NCBI GenBank assembly: GCA_018350325.1
Contig: JAEVLN010000019.1
Span: 1,054,001 to 1,118,000 of the forward strand
Source of the DNA: Globodera rostochiensis
Lineage: Eukaryota > Nematoda > Chromadorea > Rhabditida > Heteroderidae
Reading direction: 5' to 3'
DNA length: 64,000 bases
Shown: positions 34,066 to 50,726 of the stretch, piece after piece
Numbering within the stretch: position 1 is the stretch's first letter
Layout of the letters: each line of letters starts with the position of its first letter
Notes under the pieces: generated by a model
Database searches by the model: none
Told to the model about the DNA's origin: nothing
What the model saw: the letters and a program-made list of their open reading frames with translations, nothing else
Made by a program: the position numbers and the translations under genes

Positions 34066-36305
34066 TCAGACGTGAATCACTCGATTCAGCACAACTTCTG
34101 CCGCCAATCGGTCCAGAATTGCTTGCTCACGCCAGCTGATAATCTGAGAATATTTGTGAATGAATAAAAGAAAAAAGGGGGGGGGGAACGACTTGGGACC
34201 CATCGGTCGATTGGTTTCGACTTGGAAGGCCGCCGAGTTCACTACGCGCCAACGACGCTTTCCGAGAATGCAGCGACAATAAATCTGCCAAATGAGCGAA
34301 TCACTAAAATTAAACAACAAAAAAAGGAAAAGCCAACCAACCGGCTTCCTCTTTGATCGTTTGATGGAACTCATTAAGCCGATCGGCCTCCTCCAAACGG
34401 CCCTTCAAGTAATGGGACACTGTCGAAGCAACGAACGCATCACCCAGCACATTTATACTCGTCCGGATTCGATCACTTCAAAGAATTTACAAATAAACGA
34501 AATGCCGTCATTTACTGTTACAGTAGCCAATCGGTGGTGATGATCAACGGAATGTCTTTGACAGGTAATCCAACGGTGGACAAAATGACGAAAATGGAGA
34601 CGAGCCCCGCCGGCACCGAATTGAGTCCCAAAGAAGCGATTGTCGCAATGAAACTGAAAATGTTTTCATTTCTCTGTTAATTAGCCAATTAACGCCTTTT
34701 AACTCCCCCATTTACCTCACAGTGATTACTTCCGCCAGCGTCAGTGTGACGTTATTCAATTGAGCGATGAAAATGACCGCCACCGCCTCATACAACGCGT
34801 TGCCGTCCATATTTATGGTGGAGCCAAGCGGAAGCACAAAACGCGTAATTCGCCGGTCCACCCCCAAATTTTCCTCCATACAGCGCATGGACACCGGCAG
34901 AGCGGCACCGCCGGAGGCCGTGCCGAAGGCGGTCACCAGAGCCTGAAGCATGCCACGGACAATCTGGTGGTGGAACAAATCGGTGACTAAAATAAATCAC
35001 AAAAATTTCATTCACCTTAAACGGATTCCGTCGGGTGAACACAAAGTAAAGGCAGGGCATTGTCACCAACGCGTGGGCGGCAAGTCCAGCCAGTACAGTG
35101 ATCACGTAGAGGAGGAGCATGGCGGCGGTGTCGCTGAGGTCGTCCAGCTCGAGAAGGTTGCCCGAAATTAACGACACAATGCCAAAGGGCGTCAGCCTGA
35201 GGGTATTTAAGCGATTGGATAAGGACAGCCAAAACGCACCACATAAAGGCGCCAACCAATTGCATAATCACCGCCTCGAGGATTACAAAAAATTCAATAA
35301 TAATTCGGGCCCGCTGGCCCAATTGGGAGATGACAATGCCAAAGCCGGTGCAGAACACAATTATGCCCAAAATGCGAATGAATGGACAACAATAACAAAA
35401 ACAAACTCACCGAGAATATTAATTCCGTTAACATTTTCTATTTTCTTCCGATAAAAAAGAACCGTTCGATTTTGGCCGGGCGCTAAATTATAATTAAATT
35501 CAAAGTCTCTTAAATGCCGTGCAAATCTTTCCGACTTCCGCCGTGTTTTTGTTGCGTCATTTGCTGGAGTATTTTCTGCGGCGTGCCCTTTTTGGGGGAA
35601 AAATATTTTGTCTGAACGCGTTGGAGGGACGCCTGAACGACGTTTTCGGGAAACATATTTCTGAAAGTTCAGAAAATCAAAATTACAACAAAACAAAACA
35701 ATGTTAAATTGTCACCTAACAACATCGAGGAAAGTGTCCAAGGGGGAAATTGGCGGATGTTGTACTTCCAAATAGGCCAAGTCCTGCTTAATGGACGGGT
35801 CGCCGGGATGGATGGCCAACACCAACAAAACGCCCGTATAAAATTTAAACAAGGCCGAATGAAATGACAAAAATGAGGCCATTCTGTGAGTTTACCACCG
35901 TGGCGAATAAAGTTGTGATGGCATAATAACCGACGGTTAAAAGACTCATTTGTCCCGACTCGCGCGCGTCCATTTGAGCGAGTGCTGGAGGGGACCGAAC
36001 GAATTGAATTTGGGCGGCGGCGGCTTTTAGTCTTTAGGAAACTCACCCGAAACGAGTGACGAAAAAATTAACGGCAAAATCATCATTTTCAGCACTTGCA
36101 TGAAAATTTCACCTGAAATATTGAGAAGGGCACAATATTCACATTTTACACAAAATTGAACACAAATTGACGGACCGGGAAAGTTGACAAGACGAACGGT
36201 TTCCGAGGACAATTGGAAACTTCGAAGTGCGAAGCCGAGGACAAGTCCGACAAATACCGACGAAATTGTCAGCGAGAGGAGCAGATGGGCACGGCACAGC
36301 TTCAT
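34066..36305 (-). CDS. Excitatory amino acid transporter (SLC1/EAAT family)
   Basis: Sodium-coupled glutamate/aspartate transporter of the plasma membrane. ATG at 36305; TM1 [22 protein letters not shown]2 [20 protein letters not shown]3 [20 protein letters not shown], then the loop, TM4-TM6 ([53 protein letters not shown]). The core has [20 protein letters not shown] (HP1), [20 protein letters not shown] (TM7, NMDG motif), [38 protein letters not shown] (HP2) and [14 protein letters not shown] (TM8, carrying the Arg that sets acidic-substrate selectivity). Stop at 34066. The HP1 motif is normally SSSSATLP and here reads ASGGAALP. Adjacent exons join by short introns; exact borders were not all checked. 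Confidence 0.92.
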
Positions 36306-37307
36306 GGAATGGCGCCAAGTATTGCGCCAAGCTCAAAATTTGATTTTAAAAAGAAAAAAAAATATTTATTTTATTTATTTATATTCAATAAAAATACTCC
36401 GCCGATGTCGGCGTCCTTCCATCTTTCACGATCAAAAAGTAAAGCTGAAACTTAAAGGAGACAAATCCTTTATGTTTAAGGAATAAGTGGAGACTTTTTA
36501 GAAAGTCGTTAAAATCAGAATGAACGTTTAATGACTTTAAAAAATATATTTTTTCAAAATTGGGGAGATTTGTTTGACCAAATGTTCAAATTCGGGTCCT
36601 ACGCATATTTTTACCCTAAAAACATGCCTTTAAAGAGTTGGGACTCCAATTCTTCATAATTGCCATCTTTTGGCTTAAAAAGAATTGAACGATGCCCTCC
36701 CAACAAATTATTCAATGTGTTGAACTAAACGATTGATAATGTTTTTGTGTCGATAACAAAACGCCGCCGGTGTCTCTCTAATTCCCCAACTCTCTCTCAC
36801 CTCCCCCCCCACCCCCCCCCCCCCCCGGTGTCCATTAACTCTGTCGAATTGATTTGTACAAATCAAATTCTCTTTGCGTCAATAATCCAATATTTAAATT
36901 AACTTTGCGTGTACATCTCTACTTTAACTGCTAATTACGGTGACTGATTCGAAGAAAGGGTTCAGATTTTCTGAGCATCTCGAATTTCTATTTGTACATA
37001 TCTTGAGCAAGCCATAAATTTGATTAATTAGTCTAATTTGTTTGTTCTATTAAAAATACAGTAACGGAAAATGAGTGCTTGGTTAATATTTTTGAATTTT
37101 GGCGAAATATTGGGCCGAAATGTCTTATTTTTTGGCGAGTGAACGTAAACAAAAAAGTTTTGAAAAAAATCATTTGATTAGGAATAAAAAAGTGTTAGCC
37201 TCGCCAATTATACAATTTTAACCAAATTCTGCTTTTTAAAAGGCTACCAGAACACATCGCTGTTCTTCAATTAATAAGCATAAATATCTTTCTGCCGAAA
37301 TCACCCA
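36306..37307. other. Intergenic between divergent EAAT and DCAF4-like genes
   Basis: AT-rich; C runs at 36801-36826. Probably a bidirectional promoter region. No exon recognised. Confidence 0.5.
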
Positions 37308-40300
37308 ATGCGACCGTTCAACAAAAATCCGACTAATTCAATTGAACAGAAACACTTTCAGCATCGTCAGAGAGACATTAAAAAGCAAAAGGTAAGTGAA
37401 TGAATCAAACAAACTTTTTTTGTGTTTATGAGTTAATTACAATAAATCGCAACGGTTCTGGGGGCGGGAGCGTATGGACAAATTGAATTTGTAAAAATCC
37501 CACGGCACCGCCGATTTTTAAAGTTAGGGAAATTAAAAAATGAATTTTAGCAAATTTTTGCGGATGCGGGACCAACAACCGTGTCGCCGTCCAATTCAAC
37601 AACTTCGACAGCCTCCACTTCAGGGCCGACCTCTAAACGTCAAAGAATTCGATCAGAATGCAACACGGGCGATGGTTCTCCGGGCGGGTTAAGGCAAAAT
37701 CAACAAAATGGGGGCAGGTAAAACTTAAATTTGTTTGTAATTAATTTGTTTTGTTTGTTTATTCGTTAGTCCGTTGGCGCGTTACCAGGGAACTCATCGT
37801 CAGCAAAAAAAGATGGACAATTACCGGGTCACCCCAAATTCTGCAACTTCGACAATTAATGAGCGAGTTGTTTCGCATCATAACAACATCCGGTCTGCTG
37901 AACTCAGTGATCTACCGGGGTTTGTTGTTGCTTTAGCCTATAGGGGGTGTCCAAATTTGGTAAATTGATTTATTTTTCTTTACAAAAATTTTAACGCTTC
38001 TTACCTGACCGCGAACTTCAAAGACAAAATTACTCAAAAATTTAGACCTTTGCGTTAATGATCGGTTTCAGTTTTTCGTATGATCCGGTGACGAAGAAAT
38101 ATTATCGAATCCTGGAGAATGGAGCTGGACGAGTGAGTTTAATATTCTATATGTTTCGGTCGTATTTTTAAAGTAAGTTTTTTAGATAATAGTTTTGTTC
38201 ATTTTAGCCGCCAGGATCAACTCTTCAACACTTGCGAAATTTGGCCGTACGATGCGGACACTCCAACGCCAACCCAACGAATTCAAGCAGTGCTTATGGC
38301 CACAAACAACTCAACAAATTGTCCGCCGACATAGCCAATTTGCCAATGCGTATTCAGCATTTTCAACTCGGCTCCGGGGGCGCTTCGGCTGCCCGGAGAA
38401 TGGAACGTTTTGTGGAGGAAGGGCGTCTTCGCAGAGTTGACCAGCTGCCCAGCTACAGCTTTGAGGTGTATTTGAAACAATTTTTTTACTTTATTAAAAG
38501 TTTTTCAAAAGGTTTCCGGAACTTGGGGCCAACGCTTTACAAGTTGCCAGTTTTTGGACGTTTCTGAGGATGGACGCACTTTGATAGGATGCTGGTGACG
38601 TTTTGTTAAGCTCCCCCACAAATTCGATGTGTTCAGGTCAGCTGAGCGGAACAATATTCTCGAAGGTCACTGTTCTCGAGTGCTGTCTTTTGACGTTAGC
38701 GTCGATCAGAAAGCGTCTAAAAGGGATGCACAGCGAATGGATGTTGGAAATTCGTCCATGTTGTTGGACTCAACCGGGAGACGGCGCTGCAACACTTACG
38801 GGTGAGGGAGGGATGTTCAAATTCAGACCATGGAATGGAAACATTACAATTTTTCTTTTAGGCTTTGCTTTGAGCCGATAGACAACGGAATTTGCTTGGG
38901 CTCGTCCAATCGAATTCTTGTCGACATGGTCAGCTTCTCCCCATATTTTCCTTCGTATGTTATTGTTCGAGGTGCTTGCCCCGGCTGATCGTGACGTGAC
39001 CTGTCTTCTCTTTGCAACTGCCCGTTCCGTTTACCAGGAACAACAGTCCGTCGGGAGTTGTCCAAAAATTGTGACTAAATGCACTGTCAATTTGCGCCCA
39101 ATTGAGTTCAATCTTTCCGAGGAGGTATGTAAACTTCACTTTAAATTAGGGTTTATATATGTACTTGAATGGCAAGTACAGTGCGTGAAATGAACCTTCA
39201 TACTTAAAAATTAAAAATGTTCTTGCCGTTCATTTGGCGAGATGTACAAAATGTTAAAAAAAGATTTTAATAATTTTAAAGGGCCGTGAGTCGATGTCTT
39301 CGCCCATTTACAACGCCCAATGGACTTCCACAGAGCCAATTTGGTCGCTTTGCTTCAATTCCAATCACATGAAAATTTGCGTGGGCATGGAAAAGTGTTC
39401 AAAAATACTTAACGTTCTCAGCGGCCAATGTTTTTATGTCGGCAGCCGTGGGCGGAATGTCATTTCGTGCATATTTTCTAAGGTCCGTTTTTTGTGGATT
39501 TTATTCATTGCTGTTAAAAACAGTAATTTAACAAATCAATTACTGAGCTTATTAAATAATAAAGGAGTTTAGGATGGGAATACGCTGTTTCTGGGCCGAA
39601 AAGGTGCCGATGTGTCCATGCTGGACCTGCGCATGTCGTCCAACCACAGAGTGGGCGAATTGGCCCAATCGCCTTCTACCGGTTACATGCACTTGCTGCA
39701 AACGCGCCCTCACACATTGGTCACCGAGAACTTTGAGGGGAAGGTTTGACGTTCTGTTATTTATGATAATGCTAATGACAATTCCTCATTTGTTAGATCA
39801 AGCTTTGGGACGTGCGCGGTCATCATCACCCGTTGGCCGAGTTGGAGGCTGGCCACCGAAACACTTCGCACAAATTGCCCTGCTTTGTCGACGCTGCTGA
39901 ACGCTTTGTTTTCGCTGTAGGGGAAGATGCAACAGTGCGGGGGTGGTCACTGCACACCGGTGAAGTGAGTCATCGGACTTTAATAGCAGTCTTTTGAACA
40001 ACTCAAACTGTCACTCCCGAGCAGCATAACATTAGTCAGGGCTTTCTGTGGGGAGGGAGTTATTATCGTAACTTCTATTTGCCGATTTATGAGTCCTTTT
40101 AAGTTGCTCTGTTCGGTTACGAGCCCAAATACGCATCAGCGTCAAACTTTATCATATGAGCAGCAACTGCGCATGTCAGCAAACGATCCTCAGGCAGTGA
40201 CAGGCGTGGACTTTCCGCGAGTGGTTGGTGAATTGAATACAATTAGTTAACTTAATAAGTATTCAAAGCACATCAATTCGTTTTAAATTATTTGAATCCG

Positions 40301-40426
40301 ACTTTCAATATTCATCAATGCTTTTGTTGTTAGGTTTTCAACTCGTCATGGGGCGGAAGAACGGGCAATTCAGCATTGATTATTGCGGCAGACGGAGATT
40401 TGCTTGTGCATGAGCTTTTGTTATGA
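37308..40426 (+). CDS. DCAF4-like WD-repeat protein (CUL4-DDB1 substrate receptor)
   Basis: Exon 1 starts MRPFNKNPTNSIEQ at 37308 with donor GTAAGT. A Ser/Thr-rich second exon and a third ending AELSDLPG splice in phase to FSYDPVTKKYYRIL. ELPGFYFDPEKKRYFRL is the corresponding DCAF4 landmark. The propeller follows: NAQWTSTEPIWSLCFNSNHM, NTLFLGRKGADVSMLDLRMS, HTLVTENFEGKIKLWDVRG, FVFAVGEDATVRGWSLHTGE and a last blade SALIIAADGDLLVHELLL, stop at 40424-40426. DCAF4 proteins recruit targets to CUL4-DDB1 ubiquitin ligases; substrates are unknown. Convergent with parkin, 232 bp apart. Orthology rests on the N-terminal motif plus blade order, so another WD family cannot be fully excluded. Confidence 0.75.
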
Positions 40427-40552
40427 ACACGCACTAACCAGTATTCGTGTTATCACACTTTTATATATCGATCATATAGGAGATGTAAAAAATCCGCTTC
40501 CTTTTGTATTCTCTCAACATTTTTAAACTCATTTTTTATGCTTTTTATGTAA

Positions 40553-40558
40553 AATAAA
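40553..40558 (+). terminator. Candidate polyadenylation signal for the DCAF4-like gene
   Basis: AATAAA about 127 bp after the stop at 40426. Motif and position only. Confidence 0.35.
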
Positions 40559-40658
40559 ATGCCATCACAATCACTTCGATTTAGCAATGCTAGATTGGTT
40601 TAATGTATTGTATATGCAAATCTAGCAAATAGCACGCTTGGTTTGGCTAAAAATCGAA

Positions 40659-42883
40659 TCATTCCTTATCATTCGAACCAATGGTCCCATTGGCAATCGT
40701 CGTTCCACAGCTTGAGGCAGATGAAGCACCATTCGGACTAAACGCAGAATTATTAATTGAGTCCATGTTTCGACATTTTTCAGTTATATCGACCCAGAAT
40801 GTTATTTCGAACTTGGGACGTGCGGTATAACCGAAAAATACCCTTCCATCCGGAAGAACGCACCTGACACTGCGTGCAACGGATGTGGGCACATCCGCCG
40901 TTACGTTCAGTGGGCGCACTGTCCTCATAAAGCAAAAATATTAGACAGCTATCGGTAACAAAAATACCGGTAGACACACCTGCAGCGTGGACAGTTTTTG
41001 GCGGTGCGACGTATCAGTGACGCGCTCTCGACATCCACCGGACCTCGAAGCTCTGGGCATTTGCACTTTTTTGTTGCTATGGCATCAGTGGTACAACAAC
41101 TGCGACAGAACAGACGACAGCACTCGGGACACAAAAGCATCTTCAATAAGACAATAATATGTATAATGAGTTTCTGTTGAGTCGAAAGTACTCCCCCCCC
41201 CCCCCCCCCTCTTCTTTCCCCAATGTACTCGACCTCTTCCGTTTGATCACCACTTTTCTCATCCGTTTCTTCCACAAAAAATGCCGCCCCACAATTGGGC
41301 CACGGGCAATGTTGTCGTTCAGCAATATGAGACGAGAAAAACAGTTGTGCCGCCATCTGGTGATAGTGATGATAGGCCGGTTTTCCAAGCAAATACAAAG
41401 TGTGGACATCGAAAACGACAGCTGAACCAAACAGTGTAAAGACATAACGAGAAAAGCAAAGGACCCGGGCACCCGTAGACGGGACATCCGATGGTGTAGC
41501 CAATTTGTGCATGCCATTTTAAACTCATTCGTGACAAAAGTTGCTCAGCGTAAGCGGCAAAACAATGCAAACAGCTGATATGGGCACAGCCGCTTAGACG
41601 AACGCCCAATGGGAACGTATGGGAGCCGCAAATGACACAATCGGAGGGAGGCACGGAGGAATTGCGCGAAATGTGATGGAGGGGTGAAGAACACTGAAAA
41701 GAGGAGAGTTTTCTTGAAGATTTCTATTATTGCATTCGTCGACTAAGCCAGAATGCGACATTTTTCGCGTTGGACATTGGTTTCGGATCAAAACGGTTCG
41801 AGATTAAGACGGGTTCCCTTTTGAATATTTAATTCTTAATATTGGCAATAACTGGCCAACCACAAAAGAATCAAATTTAAGAATTAAAACTTCCAAAGGA
41901 AACGTTTGTTTAAAGATTTTGAAGACAATATAAAGGGCTCACCTCATCGCATGTGACGCATTTGAAACGGAAGAGAACGCCCCTTTCCCCGTCGCAGAGA
42001 TGGCAAAAGACGCGGATGTCATTGCTGAGAGGGGGGGGGGGGAGAGGGATCAATTAAATACAATTTTGATCGTCAATAAAACAACTTTTCTTAATAACCC
42101 TTAAGCAAATAAAGAAATTTCGGTAAGAAAGGCTCACTTTTCCTTCACATCGTCCCAACATTGCGGCTCCTGACGGAAAACGATAGCCGAAGAGGCACAC
42201 ACGCGGCAATACGCGCGCAATTTGGCACGTTTAAGCGAATCGCAGCCTTTGCAGAAGACATAAAAAGCACTAAATGCATTGGCACTGGCCGAATCGGCCA
42301 AAAAAGTCTCCGATCTCTCCTCTTGCTTATCTGTGAGCTGAAATGAAAGACCGGCAACGGAAAGGGAACAAAGAAAACATGGCTCAGACCTTAACCCATC
42401 CCTCATCGGTTTCATCTTCGACAACGTTTGTTTCAGTCACCCAAATGAGTGATGTTTTATCGGAGGCTGATTGAGCAATTGAATTTTGGGCAGCAATCGT
42501 CAGTGTAAGGCAACTTCGTTGTTTATGGGGGTTGTCAATACATTAGAAAGGGTTTTGGTTACGTTGTTGGTCCGAGTTCGAGGTTTGCAAGCCGCATTCC
42601 ATCCCCAAGTGATCTACCGGAGAAAATCACGCGTAAAAGTGCCGGGTCGGTGCCAATGATTTCCGCTAGGCGCACTTTAGTGGACAAAATTGTCTCATTG
42701 GGGGGACAGACCAGCTGTACACCGCGAAGCTTTTAACGAATAATTTGACATTTTGCCCCCCACCAAAATCTGACGCTGCCGCAAATTATCTTGAAGTACA
42801 AATTGAACTTTCGCCGATTTGGTGACCGATAGTATTCCATCCTCACTGATCTGATCATCAGCTTCACACAACGATTCGGCCAT
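40659..42883 (-). CDS. pdr-1: Parkin-like RBR E3 ubiquitin ligase
   Basis: Order of domains: UBL (LVCPPNETILSTKVRLAEII, LLRVIFSGRSLGDGMRLANL, about 42710-42430), acidic linker, RING0 (FYVFCKGCDSLKRAKLRAYC, RQEPQCWDDV, DIRVFCHLCDGERG, RFKCVTCDE), RING1 (SDCVICGSHTF, SGCAHISCLHCFAAY, GCPVYGCPG), IBR (HCPWPNCGAAFFVEE, LLCPECCRLFCRSCC), RING2 (KNCPRC, then APTERNGGCAHIRCTQC). The catalytic Cys (GGC) and its His neighbour are kept. After RING2 the expected WCxxC is replaced (FEITFWVDITEKC), and a Ser/Asn-rich tail ends at 40659. Parkin, activated by PINK1, marks damaged mitochondria for mitophagy. The start is uncertain: 42883 opens a frame that joins the UBL in phase via a 34-bp intron, but a typical first UBL strand (NVKLFVKSF) sits in another frame. 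RPP30 ends 130 bp upstream. Confidence 0.85.
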
Positions 42884-43012
42884 CTTAATCAGTTCGGTGA
42901 ACGGAAAAGTTCTTATTAAGAACAAATAAATTAATGTCTTTAGCCAACATAAAATAAGGAATCAAGCTACAGGGGAAGTAATCTCTTAATTTGGTAAAAA
43001 TAACAATGCGTC

Positions 43013-44544
43013 TTAAGTGAATATTTCGAATAGATTGTCAAATTCCATCGGTGTCGTCGAGGGTTCCGGTCTGCCAATTTCATTGTCCATTTTGTCCACC
43101 CTCATCTTCTTTCTCTTTGGCGAACCCTCCTTAAACTCCGTTTATGTCAAATATAAATGCATTGGAAGTCCTACAAATTTCTGCGCAAATTGCTGCCCTT
43201 CCGCCGTTGTTGGGCCTTTTCTATTTTGGCCTCCAATTATGCTAGGCATTTCAGCCAAAAATTCTTCAATAGCTGTGAGTTGTTCAACAACGTTCTGTTC
43301 TGGGACGAAAGTACTTCCCGAGTTGGACGCAACTTGGGACGGCAAGTCCAAGTCGGCCACATGAATGACCCCTTTGATTGTGTGACGACGGGTCTGGGAC
43401 CGCAAAAGGACAGAAAGGGCGTTGCCTAAACGTAATAACGACTAATAATTGACACAATAACACACTTTGGACCAACTTGTGACAAAACGTCGTCCACACT
43501 TCGGTGTCAATCCAAAAAGAGAGCATAAATTCGCGGCATCAAATGGGCCACGAAGTTGCAACATTTCTTCCGCTCCGCTGCTCAACACGACACCGACGCG
43601 TCCCGCGCGAGTGATTTCCATCAGACGACGTGCGTTGGTGAAGAACTTACAATGAAAGGGGGGCAAAACTATGACAGAACCAAAAACTGCGAGAGGTAAG
43701 TTTAACTTAATTAATGCACTTATCACTTTCACTATCAAAAAAATAAAAACACTTGGCGTCGATGCTCCGAACCGGCGAGAGCGTGAGCATAGCAAAGCTC
43801 AAAAGTGAGTCCTGCGGCGATGCAACTTTGAACGATTTTCTGCTTGAACAGCCATGACAATCGACCTTTCTCCATCGTTGTAGCGTCCAAAGAGATCAAA
43901 TCGACAAAATCTCCCTTCCTGACGTAAAATTTTAAAGATAAAGCAAATCATGGATAACCTTTGTAATGTCATCAAAATTTGTTCGTCAGGGACTCGAACA
44001 GCAACAATATCATAAAGTTTCACTTTTTTGTTGTGTTGGAGGCGGTGGATGGAGTCCGCGTCGATGGTCACTGTCAGACGACTAAAGATGTCGGAACAAA
44101 ATTTGATTATTTAGAAGTATGATTACGTGAACTGACGAAACCGCCGCCCATTAACCGCAAAAGTCGACAGATCCAACTTAGACTCGTCGACAAGGAAAGG
44201 GTCGGGCACAATTTCGTCTTCACTCGCTTTCCCATCAGTGCCATTGTTCGTTCGCTTTTGTTGTTTTTGTTTCTTCCGCTTTTTCTTTCTTGGCATCGCG
44301 TCGTCCTCTTCGTCTGACTTAATTAAAATTCCAAAATATGCTTTAATTCTCATTTAATCCTAATCAATTTACCTACTTGTAATATGCCTGATTCAGTGCC
44401 GAATTTACCAATATCCACATTAATTGCCACTGCGTCGTATCCCATTCGAACCGCTCGTCGAACAACAGCAAGAGTCCGTTCAGGGTCGCCTCTGTGTCGA
44501 ATATTTAATTCGGCAAATTTAAATTTCAGTTTCTGTTGCTGCAT
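43013..44544 (-). CDS. RNase P/MRP protein subunit p30 (RPP30)
   Basis: PHP-like fold subunit of RNase P/MRP, involved in tRNA 5' maturation. Starts MQQQKLKFKFAELNI at 44544, then RTLAVVRRAVRMGYDAVAIN, matching the start of human RPP30. A Lys-rich insert (PRKKKRKKQKQQKR) precedes SRLTVTIDADSIHRL, KLYDIVAVRVPDEQI, GDFVDLISLDAT and LTFELCYAHALAGSE. The conserved end is ARRLMEITRAGRVGVVLSSG and LRGPFDAANLCSLFGLTP. A 38-bp intron leads to a basic tail (SPKRKKMRVDKMDN) and stop at 43013-43015. First gene of a probable pair with parkin on the same strand. Confidence 0.9.
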
Positions 44545-44757
44545 TGAGAATCTCAGAAAAGAGGAAATTAAAAATAACCAAAGTAATTGTTTGTATGTTA
44601 AAAATTCTACTGAAAATAAACAAAATTTCCCGGCGACGCATGTCGGACAGCAGGATCTCTTATTCACCAATTTTAGGCAAACAACAGAAATTACCTACTT
44701 CTCGCAATTTTGATGTAAAAAATCAAATAAAATAAGTTCGTGCTTACCGAATTTATA

Positions 44758-44935
44758 AACTGATTTTTTTGGCAAAATGTTTTTATGATTTTTTATTTTT
44801 GGCGAAATTTTGATTAATTTTTATTTTTGGCAAAATGTTTTATGATTTTTTATTTTTGGCGAAATTTTGATTTAATTTTTTATTTTTGGCAAATGTTTTA
44901 TTTTTAATTTTGGCGAAATTTTGATATTTTTTTTT
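44758..44935. repeat. AT-rich imperfect tandem repeat, about 3 units of 55-60 bp
   Basis: Alternating TTTTTGGCAAAATGTTTTAT and TTTTTGGCGAAATTTTGAT blocks separated by T/A-rich DNA. Located between the divergent RPP30 and BTB zinc finger genes, in the likely promoter region. Confidence 0.8.
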
Positions 44936-45042
44936 TCTCAATTCCATTAATTTCCATTAAGTTGACATACCCTTAAAATGAACATATATTTTATTAACAG
45001 GTACGGTGATTCATTTTCACATTTTATTCGCTTACAAATTAG

Positions 45043-49644
<4,602 letters not shown>

Positions 49645-50726
49645 AAACAGATGGGAAAAAAAGATAAATCGTTTCTGAAAATGTTCCGCCTTTTACATAA
49701 AAAAACTCATGGCTTTGTAATTCCCTCATCAGACTGCTGATGGACTGACTATTTCAATAGATTAGCCGCTATTGCAATATATTGAACATTGGTTATGTCA
49801 CCCGGCGACACTCCTTATCAGATAGATCAGATTTTTCATTCCATTGATTGTTTCGTTTCACAATGTGTCCAAGGAAGTGAAAATAATTTGACAAATATAA
49901 TTTAGCCTTTGTTTTAACCGCCATTAATTTCACATTTATAATATGTTCCGTTGTCCTCGGCTAAATACTAAAGATTGAATTTGCCGCTTTTTGTTCATTC
50001 ATATTCAATTTTTTAGATATTTGATAAAACTTTTATGACATTGGCTTTGGGTCCATTATCGTGACCGGCTCAGTGTTCACCGGTTATTAAAACTAACAGC
50101 GTGCGCTTAGTAAAGTTTGCCTCCCAAAACTGGGGATTCTTTTCCTTTTTGTGCGGGTAAATTTAACTCGGCGAAGCCAATTTTGAACGTTTTTTTAGTT
50201 TTGGGCGAGTGGGGGGGGGATTTATGTCCTAAACCCCCGTCTGAATGAATACATTCGTCCCCCCCCCCCCCCGCCTTCAATGGCAATCCCTTTTATTTTG
50301 CTTACCTCACGAACGGAACGGACAATCCCCAACTAATTGGTTGCTAAGGGGCCTCGTGGAACGGGTGCCCTTTGGCTAAATGCTGAATAGGCCAATCCCG
50401 CATTAGCATTGGCTTAAAACATTCAGACGACCCAAAACCATCGACCAATCTTTTCGATAACGATCCCACAAATTATTAAACATTGTGTTCCCAACACGAT
50501 AGGCCGACGGCCGACCATTCTGTATTTATGTATATCATTTGAATGTTTAAACATTCCTTCCGTAAATGGATTCATCGAAAGATCGATGGTTAGATTCGAA
50601 GTTTTGACCCAATCAAAACACACGGAATTGTCATTTACGGATGCTGTACTTTCATGAATATTTTAGTGCCCCACACGTCCGCAAATAAATTGCCTTTTTA
50701 GTTACTATATTTACGTGCGACTAATT
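49645..50726. other. Intergenic, no gene seen
   Basis: AT-rich, with G run at 50212 and C run at 50261. Contains the 3' UTR of the BTB zinc finger gene and upstream region of IMPDH. Confidence 0.5.
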
